64,000 bases of DNA from Rothia mucilaginosa (GCF_901875305.1 NZ_CABFLY010000001.1:310001-374000); one strand, 5' to 3'; positions 39,365 to 48,339 are shown, counted from the stretch's first letter. Translations and numbers: made by a program. Notes: generated by a model not told the origin, from the sequence alone.

Positions 39365-41356
39365 GTGGACCACAAGTCAGTGGCACAGCGCGTGCTGAAG
39401 GACGTCGGTGGCGCCGGCAATATCGTTGCAGCCGCGCACTGCGCAACCCGCCTTCGCCTCGTCCTGAAGAACCAGGATAAGGTCGACCAGGCAGCAATCG
39501 ACAACGACGAAGACCTCAAGGGTAGCTTCCTCAATGCTGGCCAGTTCCAGATCATCGTCGGCCCAGGCGACGTCAACGAGGTGCACAAGTACCTGATCGC
39601 CGCTGGTGCACCCGAGGCGTCCAAGGACGACCTCAAGAGCATCGCCGCGAAGCAGGGTAACATTGTCTCCCGCTTCATCAAGACCATTGCCGACATCTTT
39701 GTTCCGCTCATCCCGGTGCTGGTCGGTGGCGGTATGCTGATGGCGCTCAATAGCCTCCTGACCTCTAAGGGTATTTTTGGTCCTCAGGCAGTTATTGAAC
39801 TTTTCCCTGAGTGGGCTGACTTCGCGGATATCGTCAACCTGCTCTCCGCAGCTCCTTTCGCCTTCCTGCCCGTGTTGGTCGGCTTCTCCGCCACCAAGGT
39901 CTTTGGCGGTAACCCCTACCTGGGTCTGACCATGGGTGCCGCAATGGTATCCCCGGCCCTGATGAACGGCTACAAGGTCGCAGCATCCCTGGCGGGTGCT
40001 GAGGGCGCTGACCCCATGCAGTACTGGAACCTCTTCGGCCTGCAGGTTCAGCAGGCGGGCTACCAGGGCACTGTGTTGCCCATTATGCTGGTTGCCTTTA
40101 TCCTCTCCCACATTGAGAAGTTCTTCCACAAGATTCTCAAGGGCACCATCGACTTCATCTTCACCCCGACCCTCACCATCCTCATCACCGGCTTCCTGAC
40201 CTTCCTGCTCGTCGGTCCCCCGATGTTCCAGCTGGGCACCTGGCTGGGTGAAGGTATCAACTGGCTCTACACTGTTGCCGGCCCGCTCGGCGGTCTGATC
40301 TTCGGTACTGCTTACGCATTCATCGTGATGACCGGTATGCACCAGGCATTCCCGCCCATCGAGATGAGCCTGTGGGCTACCGGCGGTTCCTTCATCTTCG
40401 TGGTCGCCTCCATGTCTAACGTTGCACAGGGTGGTGCCGCAGCCGGTGTCGCGCTGACCACCAAGAACAAGAAGATTAAGGGTATTGCTTCGGCAGCCGC
40501 ACCCTCCGCGTTCCTGGGCATTACCGAGCCCGCAATGTTCGGTGTGAACCTGGCTCTGCGCTGGCCCTTCTACATTGCAATTGTTTCCGCGGGTATTGGT
40601 TCGATGGTTACCTCTATTCTTGGAATTAAGGCGGGCAAGCTGGGTGCTGCTGGTTACCTTGGCTTCCCCTCGATTGAAGCAACCGTCGGTGCAGGTATCC
40701 CGGGCTTCTTGGGCTGCCTCGTCCTGACCACCGTCATCGCTTTCGTTGCCTCCTTCATCTGGGGTAAGAAGGTCGAGGCTGGCAACACCGAGGAAGCCGA
40801 GGCTCCTGCCGCTCCTGTAGCTACCGAAGCTTCCACCGAGGCTCCTTCGGCAGCTTCTGCTGAGACCTCCGGCGAAGGCGTTGAGCTGGGCGCTCACCTG
40901 GTGGGTACTGTGGTGCCTCTCGTAGACGTCAAGGACCCCACCTTCTCCTCCGGCGCGCTGGGCGCGGGCATCGCGGTCGAGCCTACCGAGGGTAAGCTCT
41001 ACGCGCCGGCTGACGGCAAGATTACCGTCGCATTCCCGACCGGTCACGCTTATGGTTTGCGTACCGAGGACGGCCTGGACCTGCTGATGCACATTGGTAT
41101 GGACACCGTGGAGCTGGACGGTCAGTGCTTCACCCCGAAGGTTGCTAAGGGCGACACCGTCAAGCGTGGCGACGTTATTGCTGAGTTTGATATTCCCGCT
41201 ATTAAGGATGCCGGCTATCTGCTGGTAACCCCCATGGTGATTACCAACTCTAAGAAGGTGGCTACCTCGGTTGAAGATGCTCAGGTTTCGGGCGCTTCTG
41301 TGACTAATGCGGATTCGCTTCTGAAGGTTGCACTGAAGGCAAAGGCTAACGCATAG
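39365..41356 (+). CDS. scrA: Sucrose-type PTS transporter, fused EIIBCA
   Basis: A 663-residue membrane protein that imports and phosphorylates its sugar using phosphoenolpyruvate through HPr. EIIB is first, with the phospho-Cys26 in AAHCATRLRL. The EIIC channel follows (about residues 105-465), with SAPFAFLPVLVGFSATKVFGGNPYLG read in parts and TGMHQAFPPIEM and GITEPAMFGVN. An Ala/Glu-rich linker leads to EIIA with the phospho-His576 in LDLLMHIGMDTVEL. This order is typical of glucose-superfamily sucrose and beta-glucoside enzymes. The GTG at 39365 follows AAAGGAGA. Sucrose specificity is inferred from the GH32 neighbour and the shared operator; trehalose is a weaker alternative. Confidence 0.92.
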   Translation: MDHKSVAQRVLKDVGGAGNIVAAAHCATRLRLVLKNQDKVDQAAIDNDEDLKGSFLNAGQFQIIVGPGDVNEVHKYLIAAGAPEASKDDLKSIAAKQGNIVSRFIKTIADIFVPLIPVLVGGGMLMALNSLLTSKGIFGPQAVIELFPEWADFADIVNLLSAAPFAFLPVLVGFSATKVFGGNPYLGLTMGAAMVSPALMNGYKVAASLAGAEGADPMQYWNLFGLQVQQAGYQGTVLPIMLVAFILSHIEKFFHKILKGTIDFIFTPTLTILITGFLTFLLVGPPMFQLGTWLGEGINWLYTVAGPLGGLIFGTAYAFIVMTGMHQAFPPIEMSLWATGGSFIFVVASMSNVAQGGAAAGVALTTKNKKIKGIASAAAPSAFLGITEPAMFGVNLALRWPFYIAIVSAGIGSMVTSILGIKAGKLGAAGYLGFPSIEATVGAGIPGFLGCLVLTTVIAFVASFIWGKKVEAGNTEEAEAPAAPVATEASTEAPSAASAETSGEGVELGAHLVGTVVPLVDVKDPTFSSGALGAGIAVEPTEGKLYAPADGKITVAFPTGHAYGLRTEDGLDLLMHIGMDTVELDGQCFTPKVAKGDTVKRGDVIAEFDIPAIKDAGYLLVTPMVITNSKKVATSVEDAQVSGASVTNADSLLKVALKAKANA

Positions 41357-41392
41357 TCTGTACATTGAGTGAGTAGATAAACTCTCTGCTTT

Positions 41393-41440
41393 TGAACACC
41401 CTGTATCTTTCCCTTGGAATGATGCGGGGTGTTCATTTCT
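41393..41440 (+). terminator. Terminator of scrA
   Basis: A nine-base perfect stem (41393-41401 with 41427-41435) with a long loop is followed by ATTTCTTT. The AT-rich stretch 41441-41626 after it should contain the promoter of the acetyltransferase gene; a CATACGTATG palindrome lies at about 41525. Confidence 0.65.
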
Positions 41441-41626
41441 TTATGGAAAATTCGAATATAAGAAATGAATAAGTATTCGTATAAATTATGCATAATGGTG
41501 CAATATTTACTGACGGCGATCCATGCATACGTATGTAAAATGTCTTGATTAGGTATGATTCGTTAGCCAGGAGGACGGAATACAGCTAATATTTATGTAG
41601 ACTTCAAGCTTTTGTAAAGGGTGAAT

Positions 41627-42289
41627 ATGTCCTCCGAATCCTATACCGTCCGTACCGCCGAACCTCACGAGTACTCGGAGGTAGTGGAGGTGCTCATCTC
41701 GGCCTTCGATGGCGACCCTGCCATGATGGCCATCATCGGTGGCAAAAACCGCCGAAAGGAGATGAAAAAGCTCCGCGCAATTATGACCCTGCAGGTTTAC
41801 GGTAACTTCAAGGATCGCGGACGGATTGACGTCGCTCTGGATGATTCCTCGGGCAAGATCGTTGGTGTCTGCCTCTGGAATAACCCGGAGTCCCAGGAAG
41901 GGTCATTCCTTAACGAAATCAAGCAGGTTAGCGCCTACTACCGTGGGCTGGGGCCGATTACCCTGGTCCGGGCCATCATGATGGAGCTACATCTGCTCAA
42001 GTACCGCCCCTCGTACAAGCACTGGTATCTCTTCAATATTGGCGTGTTGGAGGGGCTGCGCGGCCGCGGTATTGGCACCAAACTCCTCGACTATGGCATT
42101 GCTCGTCTTGAGGGGTACCCAGCCTACCTCGAAGCATCGACCTATGACAGTGCTCGTCTCTATGAGCGCCGTGGATTCCTCTCCCTCGGACCGCTCCAAG
42201 GCGTCTTCTCGAAGGCCCATGCAGTGGGCATGGTGTACCCCGCAACCGGCCCCGCAGAGGTCGTCGCTCGCGCCGCCGCTCAGGCTTAA
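41627..42289 (+). CDS. GNAT-family N-acetyltransferase
   Basis: A 220-residue protein with a C-terminal GNAT fold. The acetyl-CoA loop is LEGLRGRGIGTKLLDYGIARLE near residues 140-160, followed by YLEASTYDSARLYERRGF, the usual last strand and helix. The N-terminal part carries SEVVEVLISAFDGDPAMMAII. The substrate is unknown; amines, peptides and antibiotics are all used by relatives. The ATG at 41627 follows AAAGGG. It is flanked by terminators on both sides, so it is a single-gene unit inside the sucrose region and need not belong to it. Confidence 0.83.
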   Translation: MSSESYTVRTAEPHEYSEVVEVLISAFDGDPAMMAIIGGKNRRKEMKKLRAIMTLQVYGNFKDRGRIDVALDDSSGKIVGVCLWNNPESQEGSFLNEIKQVSAYYRGLGPITLVRAIMMELHLLKYRPSYKHWYLFNIGVLEGLRGRGIGTKLLDYGIARLEGYPAYLEASTYDSARLYERRGFLSLGPLQGVFSKAHAVGMVYPATGPAEVVARAAAQA

Positions 42290-42323
42290 CGTAACATTCT
42301 GGGTCTGACCCGGGTATTCAACA

Positions 42324-42377
42324 GCAAAGCCGTGCCCCGCCGCTCCATGCACATGGAGCGGCGGGGCACGGCTTTGC
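42324..42377. terminator. Very long bidirectional terminator between the acetyltransferase and scrR
   Basis: A 26-bp perfect stem (42324-42349 with 42352-42377) lies between convergent genes; the tip of the stem will open to form the loop. Confidence 0.92.
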
Positions 42378-42394
42378 AAAACGCGGAAAGGCTA

Positions 42395-43486
42395 TCACGG
42401 CTCGTCGGGCCTCAAGCCGTTCGGCTCTTTGGATGAGAGATTGGGAATGGCTCGTACGGTGCTCCCCAAATACAGTGTGACGGGGAGTATATCCCCGGGA
42501 AGATACGCGGAATCCCCGGGGACCGCGCTATTTGGCATCCCGGAGGTAACCGGGGCATCCTGCCTCTCGATGAGTCCCAGTAGGCGTTGAGTGGCCCGTC
42601 GAGCGATTTCCTCGATGGGCTGAATGACGGTTGCAAGTTCCGGCAGGAGTAGCCGAACGCTCTGCGTCCCGTCGTAACCAATTACCTGGAAATCTTCGGG
42701 AACGCGGATGTTGTGCGTGTGTGCCCACCCCAGGGCTAATGCGGCGTAGTTGTCGTTGGAGGCAAAGACCGCCTCCACGGGGTTGATGCTGTCAGTCCGT
42801 TCATCCAGGTAGCGATATAGCGTCTTGCGTTTATAGTCGAGGGATGAGTGAAAGCCAAGCTCTGCGAACTCAGGGGCCAGGCCCGCTTCAAGCATGGCTT
42901 CGCGGTAACCGCGTTGGCGCTCATTATGCTGGCTCAGGGTGGAGGTTACGTGCACAATTGTCCGGGCGCCCGTGGCGATAAGGTGCTCCGTGGCTGCGCG
43001 TGCGCCGCCGTAGTTATCGGAGCGGATGTTGGGGTAAAAACCGGTCTCGCGACGGTCTATCGTCACCAGGGGAGCCTGAGCGTGAGGTACGTTCACGAGC
43101 GCGTCTGAATGGGCGCCGCTAATGATGCCGTCCACCTGGTTGGCGAAGAGCATATCGAGATAGCGTTTCTCCTGCTCAGGGTGGTCTTCACTATTGCAGA
43201 GAATGACTCTGTACCCGGCCTCGGCCAGGTGGTTCTCGAGCTGGTACACCATCTCCCCGTAGAAGGGGTTGGCTACGGTGGGGAAGATAAGACCTACCGT
43301 CTGCGAGCGTTGACCCTGCAAGCTTCGGGCGATGGCGTTGGGGCGGTAGCCGAGTTGTTGGACGGCCTCGTGCACCTTGGTGCGGGTGGCTTCGCTCAGG
43401 TAGCCACGGTTGTTGAGCACGCGGGATACGGTAGTGGGGGAGACGCCCGCCAACGCGGCAACGTCACTGAGTTTAGGCTTCGCCAC
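42395..43486 (-). CDS. scrR: LacI-family repressor of the sucrose genes
   Basis: A 363-residue regulator. The LacI helix-turn-helix is at the very start (LSDVAALAGVSPTTVSRVLNN) with the hinge helix motif RPNAIARSLQG. The periplasmic-binding-like domain follows: VGLIFPTVANPFYGEMV, VDGIISGAHSD, TIDRRETGFYPNIRSDNYGGARAATEHLI (read in parts), VFASNDNYAALALGWAH and VIGYDGTQSVRLLLPELATVIQPIEEI. The GTG at 43486 follows AAGGAG; a TTG at 43510 is less likely. Its own promoter carries the operator at 43512-43533, so it probably represses itself and scrA until a sugar inducer binds. Confidence 0.9.
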   Translation of the reverse strand: MAKPKLSDVAALAGVSPTTVSRVLNNRGYLSEATRTKVHEAVQQLGYRPNAIARSLQGQRSQTVGLIFPTVANPFYGEMVYQLENHLAEAGYRVILCNSEDHPEQEKRYLDMLFANQVDGIISGAHSDALVNVPHAQAPLVTIDRRETGFYPNIRSDNYGGARAATEHLIATGARTIVHVTSTLSQHNERQRGYREAMLEAGLAPEFAELGFHSSLDYKRKTLYRYLDERTDSINPVEAVFASNDNYAALALGWAHTHNIRVPEDFQVIGYDGTQSVRLLLPELATVIQPIEEIARRATQRLLGLIERQDAPVTSGMPNSAVPGDSAYLPGDILPVTLYLGSTVRAIPNLSSKEPNGLRPDEP

Positions 43487-43511
43487 GGGGCTCCTTAATG
43501 GATGAATCAAG

Positions 43512-43533
43512 ATATGCTAAACGATTGACATAT
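43512..43533 (-). promoter_or_regulatory. ScrR operator in front of scrR
   Basis: This 22-base site differs from the scrA operator (39260-39281) at only four positions, all near the centre, keeping the outer ATATG and TGACATAT. It lies about 25 bases before the scrR start, so the repressor probably controls its own gene. Confidence 0.8.
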
Positions 43534-43626
43534 CTCTACTAACTATACCCCCTGAAGGGTAGCCCTCTGACAACGCCGACCGCCGAATCAGCTCTCCCCT
43601 CCACCACGAAGCCCCCAGCAACAGGT

Positions 43627-44922
43627 TTAGAAAACCGGAATAATGCGCGCACGGGAACCCGCCGGATGCGCACCGCCAGTCACCGTGGAGTCATCAAGCA
43701 CCGCAAAGTGCGTGGCGGCGGCCAGGGAAGACAGCATGTGCGAAGCCGACTTCGGTAGAGGGTAAGCAACGCCCTCGGTCACCCGGACGGGCACCAGACG
43801 AGTCGTCACAGCCTTGCGCAGCGTGGGAACATCCTCGGCAAGAACGGCCGTATCCGCCGCAGGCAGGGGCATGGAACGCAGGCCGGCCAGCAGAGGCGGC
43901 AGATAAGAATAAAGAGCTGTGTAGGCGGCCAGTGGGTTACCCGGAAGGCCCAGTACGAAACGCTGACGACCGGCATTCGGTCCGGTTTCGTGCACCGGCA
44001 GGCTCGCGGCCAGGGCCGGGTGGCCCGGACGCACATCTACAGACTCAAAGATATAGGTCGCCCCCAAATCGTTGAGAGCCTTACGCACCATATCCACGCC
44101 CGAGGTGCTCGAACCACCCGTAAACACCAGGATGCGCGCGGTAGAGGTCGTCAGAAAGGTCGAGAACTCGGACTCGACATCTGCCAGACGGGCCGAAGGG
44201 CGAACCTCGCATCCGGCCGCGGCGATGGCATGCTCCACGAAACCGCCGAAAGCGTCGCGCACCTGACCCGGGTCGGGTAAGCCAAAAGTAATCACCTCAT
44301 TGCCGGTGAACGCGCAACGCACCGGGATGGGTGCATAGACGGGCAACTCGTCAAAACCGTTCGTGCCCAGGAACGCGGCCATTCGGGAGGAGATGCGCTC
44401 GCCGTGGCGAGCCAGGTAATCACCATGCTGCAACTCTACGCCAGCGAAACGAATATCAGTTCCTGCAGCAGGCGGTTCGAACCCTTCGGCCATCTCCAGG
44501 TAGTGGATGCTGGCGCGGGTATCCGCGGAGGCTAGGGAATCGGCTCCCTCGTAGTTGCTGGTGTGCTCCTCGCGCACGATAGCCTCGGTGCCTTCGGGAA
44601 TGAGACCGCCGGTCAGAATCGGGGTGGCCTCGCCCGGACTAATCGGCACGGTCAGGCGGTGAATATTGGCTCGAGAATCCTCCGGATAGGAAGGCTGCAC
44701 CAGACGCCAGGGCGGATTGCCCGCCACAGCGTAGCCGTCCATCGCGGAGGAGCTGTAGTGCGGCACCGGCATCATAGCGTGAACGTCTTCGGACAGGTAA
44801 TGGTCAATCGTCGCCAAGAGGGGAAGAACCTCGGTCTTGGTGTCCGGGGCGGCCTGTGTGCCAGCGGCGTGCAGTAGCTCGCGCGCCTGATCCCATGAGA
44901 CGGCGGGAATATGGTGGGACAT
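43627..44922 (-). CDS. moeA: Molybdopterin molybdenumtransferase MoeA, copy 1
   Basis: A 431-residue MoeA that inserts molybdenum into adenylylated molybdopterin. Blocks are YSSSAMDGYAV near residue 56-66, ILTGGLIPEGTEAIVREE near 100-118, the MoCF-binding domain with VFTGGSSTSGVDMVRKAL near 265-282, GLPGNPLAAYTAL near 320, and a C-terminal beta domain. GGSSTSGVDM replaces the commoner GGVSVGxxD, a divergent MoeA version. It is the last gene of the leftward moaA-moaD-mobA-moeA unit, 69 bases after mobA. A second MoeA is encoded at 49421. Confidence 0.9.
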   Translation of the reverse strand: MSHHIPAVSWDQARELLHAAGTQAAPDTKTEVLPLLATIDHYLSEDVHAMMPVPHYSSSAMDGYAVAGNPPWRLVQPSYPEDSRANIHRLTVPISPGEATPILTGGLIPEGTEAIVREEHTSNYEGADSLASADTRASIHYLEMAEGFEPPAAGTDIRFAGVELQHGDYLARHGERISSRMAAFLGTNGFDELPVYAPIPVRCAFTGNEVITFGLPDPGQVRDAFGGFVEHAIAAAGCEVRPSARLADVESEFSTFLTTSTARILVFTGGSSTSGVDMVRKALNDLGATYIFESVDVRPGHPALAASLPVHETGPNAGRQRFVLGLPGNPLAAYTALYSYLPPLLAGLRSMPLPAADTAVLAEDVPTLRKAVTTRLVPVRVTEGVAYPLPKSASHMLSSLAAATHFAVLDDSTVTGGAHPAGSRARIIPVF

Positions 44923-44991
44923 GGTACCTCGTGTGTGCTGAAGCGGCCCAATGCGGCCGCGAAAGTATATGCCCGTGGTAGCGGGATGAAT

Positions 44992-45696
44992 CTAGTAGCT
45001 AGACCACAGGGAAGTGGTGTACCCCAGCTGCTCCGCTTGCTCCCAGGTATCGACATCGGCGGTGTGCTGGGCGGAGAGCTCAACGCTGATCGGGTTGAGA
45101 CGGCGCAGGAAGGAACGGACGGAGGCATCGGTGGTGCCCTCAGAGAATACCGAACGGATGCTCTTGTAACGGTAAATACCCACCAGCGGCTGGTAGATGC
45201 CCTCCGAAATCCCCCAGAAGCCCTCAGACGCGGAGGAGTTCTCTTCGGGGAGCGGAGGCTGGGTAGTTGCGTCACTGACCGCGGCGGTACGCATAAGTAG
45301 CTGTACCGCGGGAGCGATGCGCGGGGTATCAACGCCCAGAATGAGGCACCACTTCGGTGCGGGGGTGCTGGAATCCTCGCACTGGGCCGCCACACGTTCT
45401 AGGCCGGCGTGAATAGCCGCGGCCGGGCCGGAGAAGGGTGGGTCTTCTCGGGTGAGTAGAACGTCGGAGGGGACGGGCAGAGTATCGGGTCCGACCACAA
45501 CTCGCGGCGAGGCTTGCCTCACGGCCTGCAGGGCGCAGTCAAGGAGCGTGCTCGTGCCGTCCGAGAGCGAGGCCTTGGGCACGTGCCCCAGACGGCTGGA
45601 CTGTCCACCGGCCACGATAACCGCGGCGCAGGAGAACGCGGGATACTCGGGAAGAATCGGTGGGACCGCATCCGAGGGCATATAAGAATCGCTCAT
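44992..45696 (-). CDS. mobA: MobA-like molybdenum cofactor nucleotidyltransferase
   Basis: A 234-residue NTP-transferase. The nucleotide-binding loop is AAVIVAGGQSSRLGHVPKASL near residues 25-45; the metal-binding Asp is in CLILGVDTPRIAP near 120. MobA joins GMP to Mo-molybdopterin to give the bis-MGD cofactor that NarG needs; the context fits this rather than MocA or a sugar nucleotidyltransferase. The loop has Arg-Leu-Gly where E. coli MobA has Arg-Met-Gly. The ATG at 45696 lies one base after the moaD stop codon, so translation is coupled. Confidence 0.85.
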   Translation of the reverse strand: MSDSYMPSDAVPPILPEYPAFSCAAVIVAGGQSSRLGHVPKASLSDGTSTLLDCALQAVRQASPRVVVGPDTLPVPSDVLLTREDPPFSGPAAAIHAGLERVAAQCEDSSTPAPKWCLILGVDTPRIAPAVQLLMRTAAVSDATTQPPLPEENSSASEGFWGISEGIYQPLVGIYRYKSIRSVFSEGTTDASVRSFLRRLNPISVELSAQHTADVDTWEQAEQLGYTTSLWSSY

Positions 45697-45697
45697 T

Positions 45698-45967
45698 CTA
45701 ACCGCCCGCGAAGGGAGGAAGGACGTCAACTCGATCGCCATCGGTCAGCGGCGCGTCGGCATCAGAACGGGTGCCATTGATCAGAAAGGAACACTGCTCC
45801 ATAACCTGCGCCAGGGTCAGGCCGGAGGGGGTGGTTCCTGTCAGCTCCCGGCCCAGGTGCGCGATGAGCGAGCCTAGAGTCGGCGAGTCAATTTCATTCG
45901 GGGCTACCGACAGCTCAGCGGTACCCGCCGCCGCGCGTGCGGCAGCAAAGAAATGAACCTGCATCAT
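45698..45967 (-). CDS. moaD: Molybdopterin synthase small subunit MoaD
   Basis: An 89-residue ubiquitin-fold protein ending in PPFAGG, the di-glycine tail that is adenylylated by MoeZ/MoeB, turned into a thiocarboxylate, and used by MoaE to sulfurate precursor Z. The core FFAAARAAAG start and LTDGDRVDVLPP near the end are characteristic. Two ATGs start the frame; the second (45964) has better spacing from AGGAG. Its partner moaE is encoded on the other strand at 51948, an unusual separation. Confidence 0.92.
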   Translation of the reverse strand: MMQVHFFAAARAAAGTAELSVAPNEIDSPTLGSLIAHLGRELTGTTPSGLTLAQVMEQCSFLINGTRSDADAPLTDGDRVDVLPPFAGG

Positions 45968-46027
45968 GCTCCTAATGCTATACGAGAGGGTGCGAAAAAC
46001 AAGAGGAAGCCCGCGTCGGGGGAGGGG

Positions 46028-47239
46028 CTAGCCTCCGATGGCACTCATGGAGCGGCTTGCCTTGGCAAATTCCTCAATATCGAAATCTGCGTCTTCCTTG
46101 CCGTGAGCGCGGGGCTTGAACCACATACCTTCACGCCAGCGCAAGGCCAGTTCATCGTCCGTGGCGCCGGAGCGCAAGAGCTGCATGAGGTCGGTCTCAG
46201 TGTCGGAGAAGAGGCAGGAACGAATCTTGCCGTCGGCCGTCAGGCGGGTGCGGGTGCAGGCGCCACAGAAGGACTCGGTCACCGAAGCGATGATGCCCAC
46301 GCGGCCCAGGGATTCGGTGCTGTCGACGGGGAACCCGGACTCATCCAGGGCAGTGCCGAGCGGGTAGACCTCCCACAGTCGGGCAGGAGAATCGCCGCGT
46401 GCTTCGCGTACTGAACCGAGCACGTAGGTGGCCGAAAGCTTCTCGCGAATCTCGGCGGCGGTGATGGTGCCCTCACGGGTCCAGCGGTTATCTGCGTCCA
46501 GAGGCATCTGCTCGATGAAGCGTAGCTGGTAGCCACCCTTGAGAGCCCACTCCAGGAGCTCCGGTGCCTGCCCATCGTTGAGTCCGGGCATCAGCACGGC
46601 ATTAATCTTGATGGGCCACAGACCGGCTTCGGCAGCGCCGTCGATACCCTTGAGCACAGCCTCCAGCTTGTCGCGGCGGGTGAGTTCGGCAAAGGTTTCG
46701 CGGCAGATGGTGTCCAGCGAGACGTTGATGCGGGCTAGACCTGCCTCGGCGAGGGTAGCGGCGCGCTTGTCCAGGCCGATGCCGTTAGTCGTAATGGACA
46801 GAGGCACCTCGGGGTGCTTCTGATGGATGCGGGAGATAATGTCGACCAAATCTGCGCGAACGAGGGGTTCACCGCCTGTGAAGCGAATCTCTTCGACACC
46901 CAGTCGAGAGACAGCGATATCTGCAAGGCGTGCAATCTCCTCGGCCGAAAGTAAGTTTTCCTTGGGGAGCCACTGCAATCCATCGGCCGGCATGCAATAA
47001 ATGCAACGAAGATTACATTTATCGGTTAATGAGATGCGAAGGTCAGTTGCGATGCGTCCCCATCGGTCGAGGAGCGGACCGCTGTTTGTAATATTTGGGA
47101 GCTTCCTCCGCGACTTTAGGGAGGTCTCAGATTTTTGAGGCGTCACAAAAGCAGCACCGTTGTTATCTACAGAAGATAAGGTGCTTAACAAAGGGCCCGC
47201 AATCAGCTGAGAGCGGGCGGAATCTGCCGTGTACGCCAT
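46028..47239 (-). CDS. moaA: GTP 3',8-cyclase MoaA (radical SAM)
   Basis: A 403-residue enzyme starting molybdenum-cofactor synthesis from GTP. The radical-SAM cluster Cys75, Cys79 and Cys82 are in DKCNLRCIYC. FTGGEPLVR, the ISLTD-type start of the barrel, and TTNG follow. The second cluster is in FCGACTRTRLTADGKIRSCL near residue 330-350. The C-terminus SMSAIGG keeps the GG tail that reaches the active site. An N-terminal extension of about 55 residues before PLLDRWGR is longer than in E. coli (329 residues). TATACT at 47266-47261 is a likely -10. It leads the leftward cofactor unit and diverges from modA. Confidence 0.93.
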   Translation of the reverse strand: MAYTADSARSQLIAGPLLSTLSSVDNNGAAFVTPQKSETSLKSRRKLPNITNSGPLLDRWGRIATDLRISLTDKCNLRCIYCMPADGLQWLPKENLLSAEEIARLADIAVSRLGVEEIRFTGGEPLVRADLVDIISRIHQKHPEVPLSITTNGIGLDKRAATLAEAGLARINVSLDTICRETFAELTRRDKLEAVLKGIDGAAEAGLWPIKINAVLMPGLNDGQAPELLEWALKGGYQLRFIEQMPLDADNRWTREGTITAAEIREKLSATYVLGSVREARGDSPARLWEVYPLGTALDESGFPVDSTESLGRVGIIASVTESFCGACTRTRLTADGKIRSCLFSDTETDLMQLLRSGATDDELALRWREGMWFKPRAHGKEDADFDIEEFAKASRSMSAIGG

Positions 47240-47372
47240 GGAAAACCTATGTGGAAAATTAGTATATTTCGGGTAACAATATGATTATTCCACGTTCGAG
47301 GGCCCGTTACATAGTGTGTGAAGGGTAAGTTACACTCGCGGTGACCTAAAGAAGCCGCGATAACGTGCCATC

Positions 47373-47397
47373 GTGTACGCAAGCTAGGGGCGTACAC
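47373..47397. promoter_or_regulatory. Inverted repeat between moaA and modA, candidate operator
   Basis: GTGTACGC (47373-47380) and GCGTACAC (47390-47397) are perfect eight-base arms with a nine-base spacer, about 80 bases before the modA ATG. The symmetry suggests a dimeric regulator, possibly one sensing molybdate or oxygen. I do not recognise the site. Confidence 0.5.
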
Positions 47398-47475
47398 AAA
47401 TTGTCACAAAAGCCTCGCGTGGACCACCTCACCTTCATGCAACTAACACGACTAGTCCAAGGAAAAAATACTTTC

Positions 47476-48288
47476 ATGAAGTCTCCTCTCGCCGCTCTCA
47501 GCGCGCTGGCTGCTGCAACCCTGGCTCTGACCGGTTGTGGTTCTTCCCAGGCCTCTTCCTCTTCGACCGCTTCGGTATCCGCAGCTTCTCAGGCATCCTC
47601 TGGCAAGATTCAGGTCTTCGCCGCAGCATCCCTGAACAACGCGGGTGCTGACCTGGAGAAGGCCTACGAAGCAGCTAACCCCGGTGTCGACATCACCTTC
47701 GTCTACGAGGGCTCCGCAAAGCTCGTCACCCAGATCGAGCAGGGTGCAACCCCCGACATGCTTATCACTGCAGACACCAAGAACATGGACAAGGCTAAGA
47801 AGCTGGGCGAGTTCTCCGGCTCCGATTCCACCGTTCTGGTCACCAACAAGCTGGTTCTGGTCACCGCTGAAGGTAACCCCGGCAAGATCAACAGCCTTGA
47901 TGACCTGAAGAACACCAACGGCGTTGTTGCAGTCTGCAAGGAAGACGTTCCCTGCGGCACCCTGGCACACCAGGAACTGAAGAAGCACGACATCACCCTC
48001 AAGAACGCAACCACCGAGGGTAAGGTCACCGACGTGGCCACCAAGGTGTCCACCGGTAACGCCGATGCAGGCTTCATCTACACAACCGACCTCGCAGCAG
48101 CCAAGAAGAAGGGCACAAACCTCGGTTCTGTCGAGCTGCCCGACGTTGAGCCCAACGAGTACCCCGTAGCCCTGAGCAAGACCGGTGCATCTTCTGCCGT
48201 CGCTAAGAAGTTCAACGAGTGGCTGAAGACCTCCGCTGAGGCCAAGAAGATCCTCTCCGACTACGGCTTCAACACCACCACTAAGTAG
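47476..48288 (+). CDS. modA: Molybdate-binding lipoprotein ModA
   Basis: A 270-residue substrate-binding protein. The lipoprotein signal ends in LALTGC, with the lipidated Cys at 21, then a Ser-rich linker. The ModA fold begins at KIQVFAAASLNNAGADLEKAYEAA; AASL and the Ser of GSAKLVTQIEQGAPAD-like GSAKLVTQIEQGATPDMLITAD are oxyanion-contact regions, followed by NKLVLVTAEGN and NADAGFIYTTDLAAA. It captures molybdate outside the membrane. The ATG at 47476 follows AAGGA. A strong terminator separates it from modB. Confidence 0.93.
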   Translation: MKSPLAALSALAAATLALTGCGSSQASSSSTASVSAASQASSGKIQVFAAASLNNAGADLEKAYEAANPGVDITFVYEGSAKLVTQIEQGATPDMLITADTKNMDKAKKLGEFSGSDSTVLVTNKLVLVTAEGNPGKINSLDDLKNTNGVVAVCKEDVPCGTLAHQELKKHDITLKNATTEGKVTDVATKVSTGNADAGFIYTTDLAAAKKKGTNLGSVELPDVEPNEYPVALSKTGASSAVAKKFNEWLKTSAEAKKILSDYGFNTTTK

Positions 48289-48339
48289 TCTGTAAACGCT
48301 CACCCACTCACTCAGCGGTGAGTGGCTTGCGCAAAAATC

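Noticed and set aside
39377..41365. 662-residue frame antisense to scrA
   Set aside because: It lies wholly opposite a gene with phospho-Cys and phospho-His motifs; composition is Gly/Asn/His-rich without family features.
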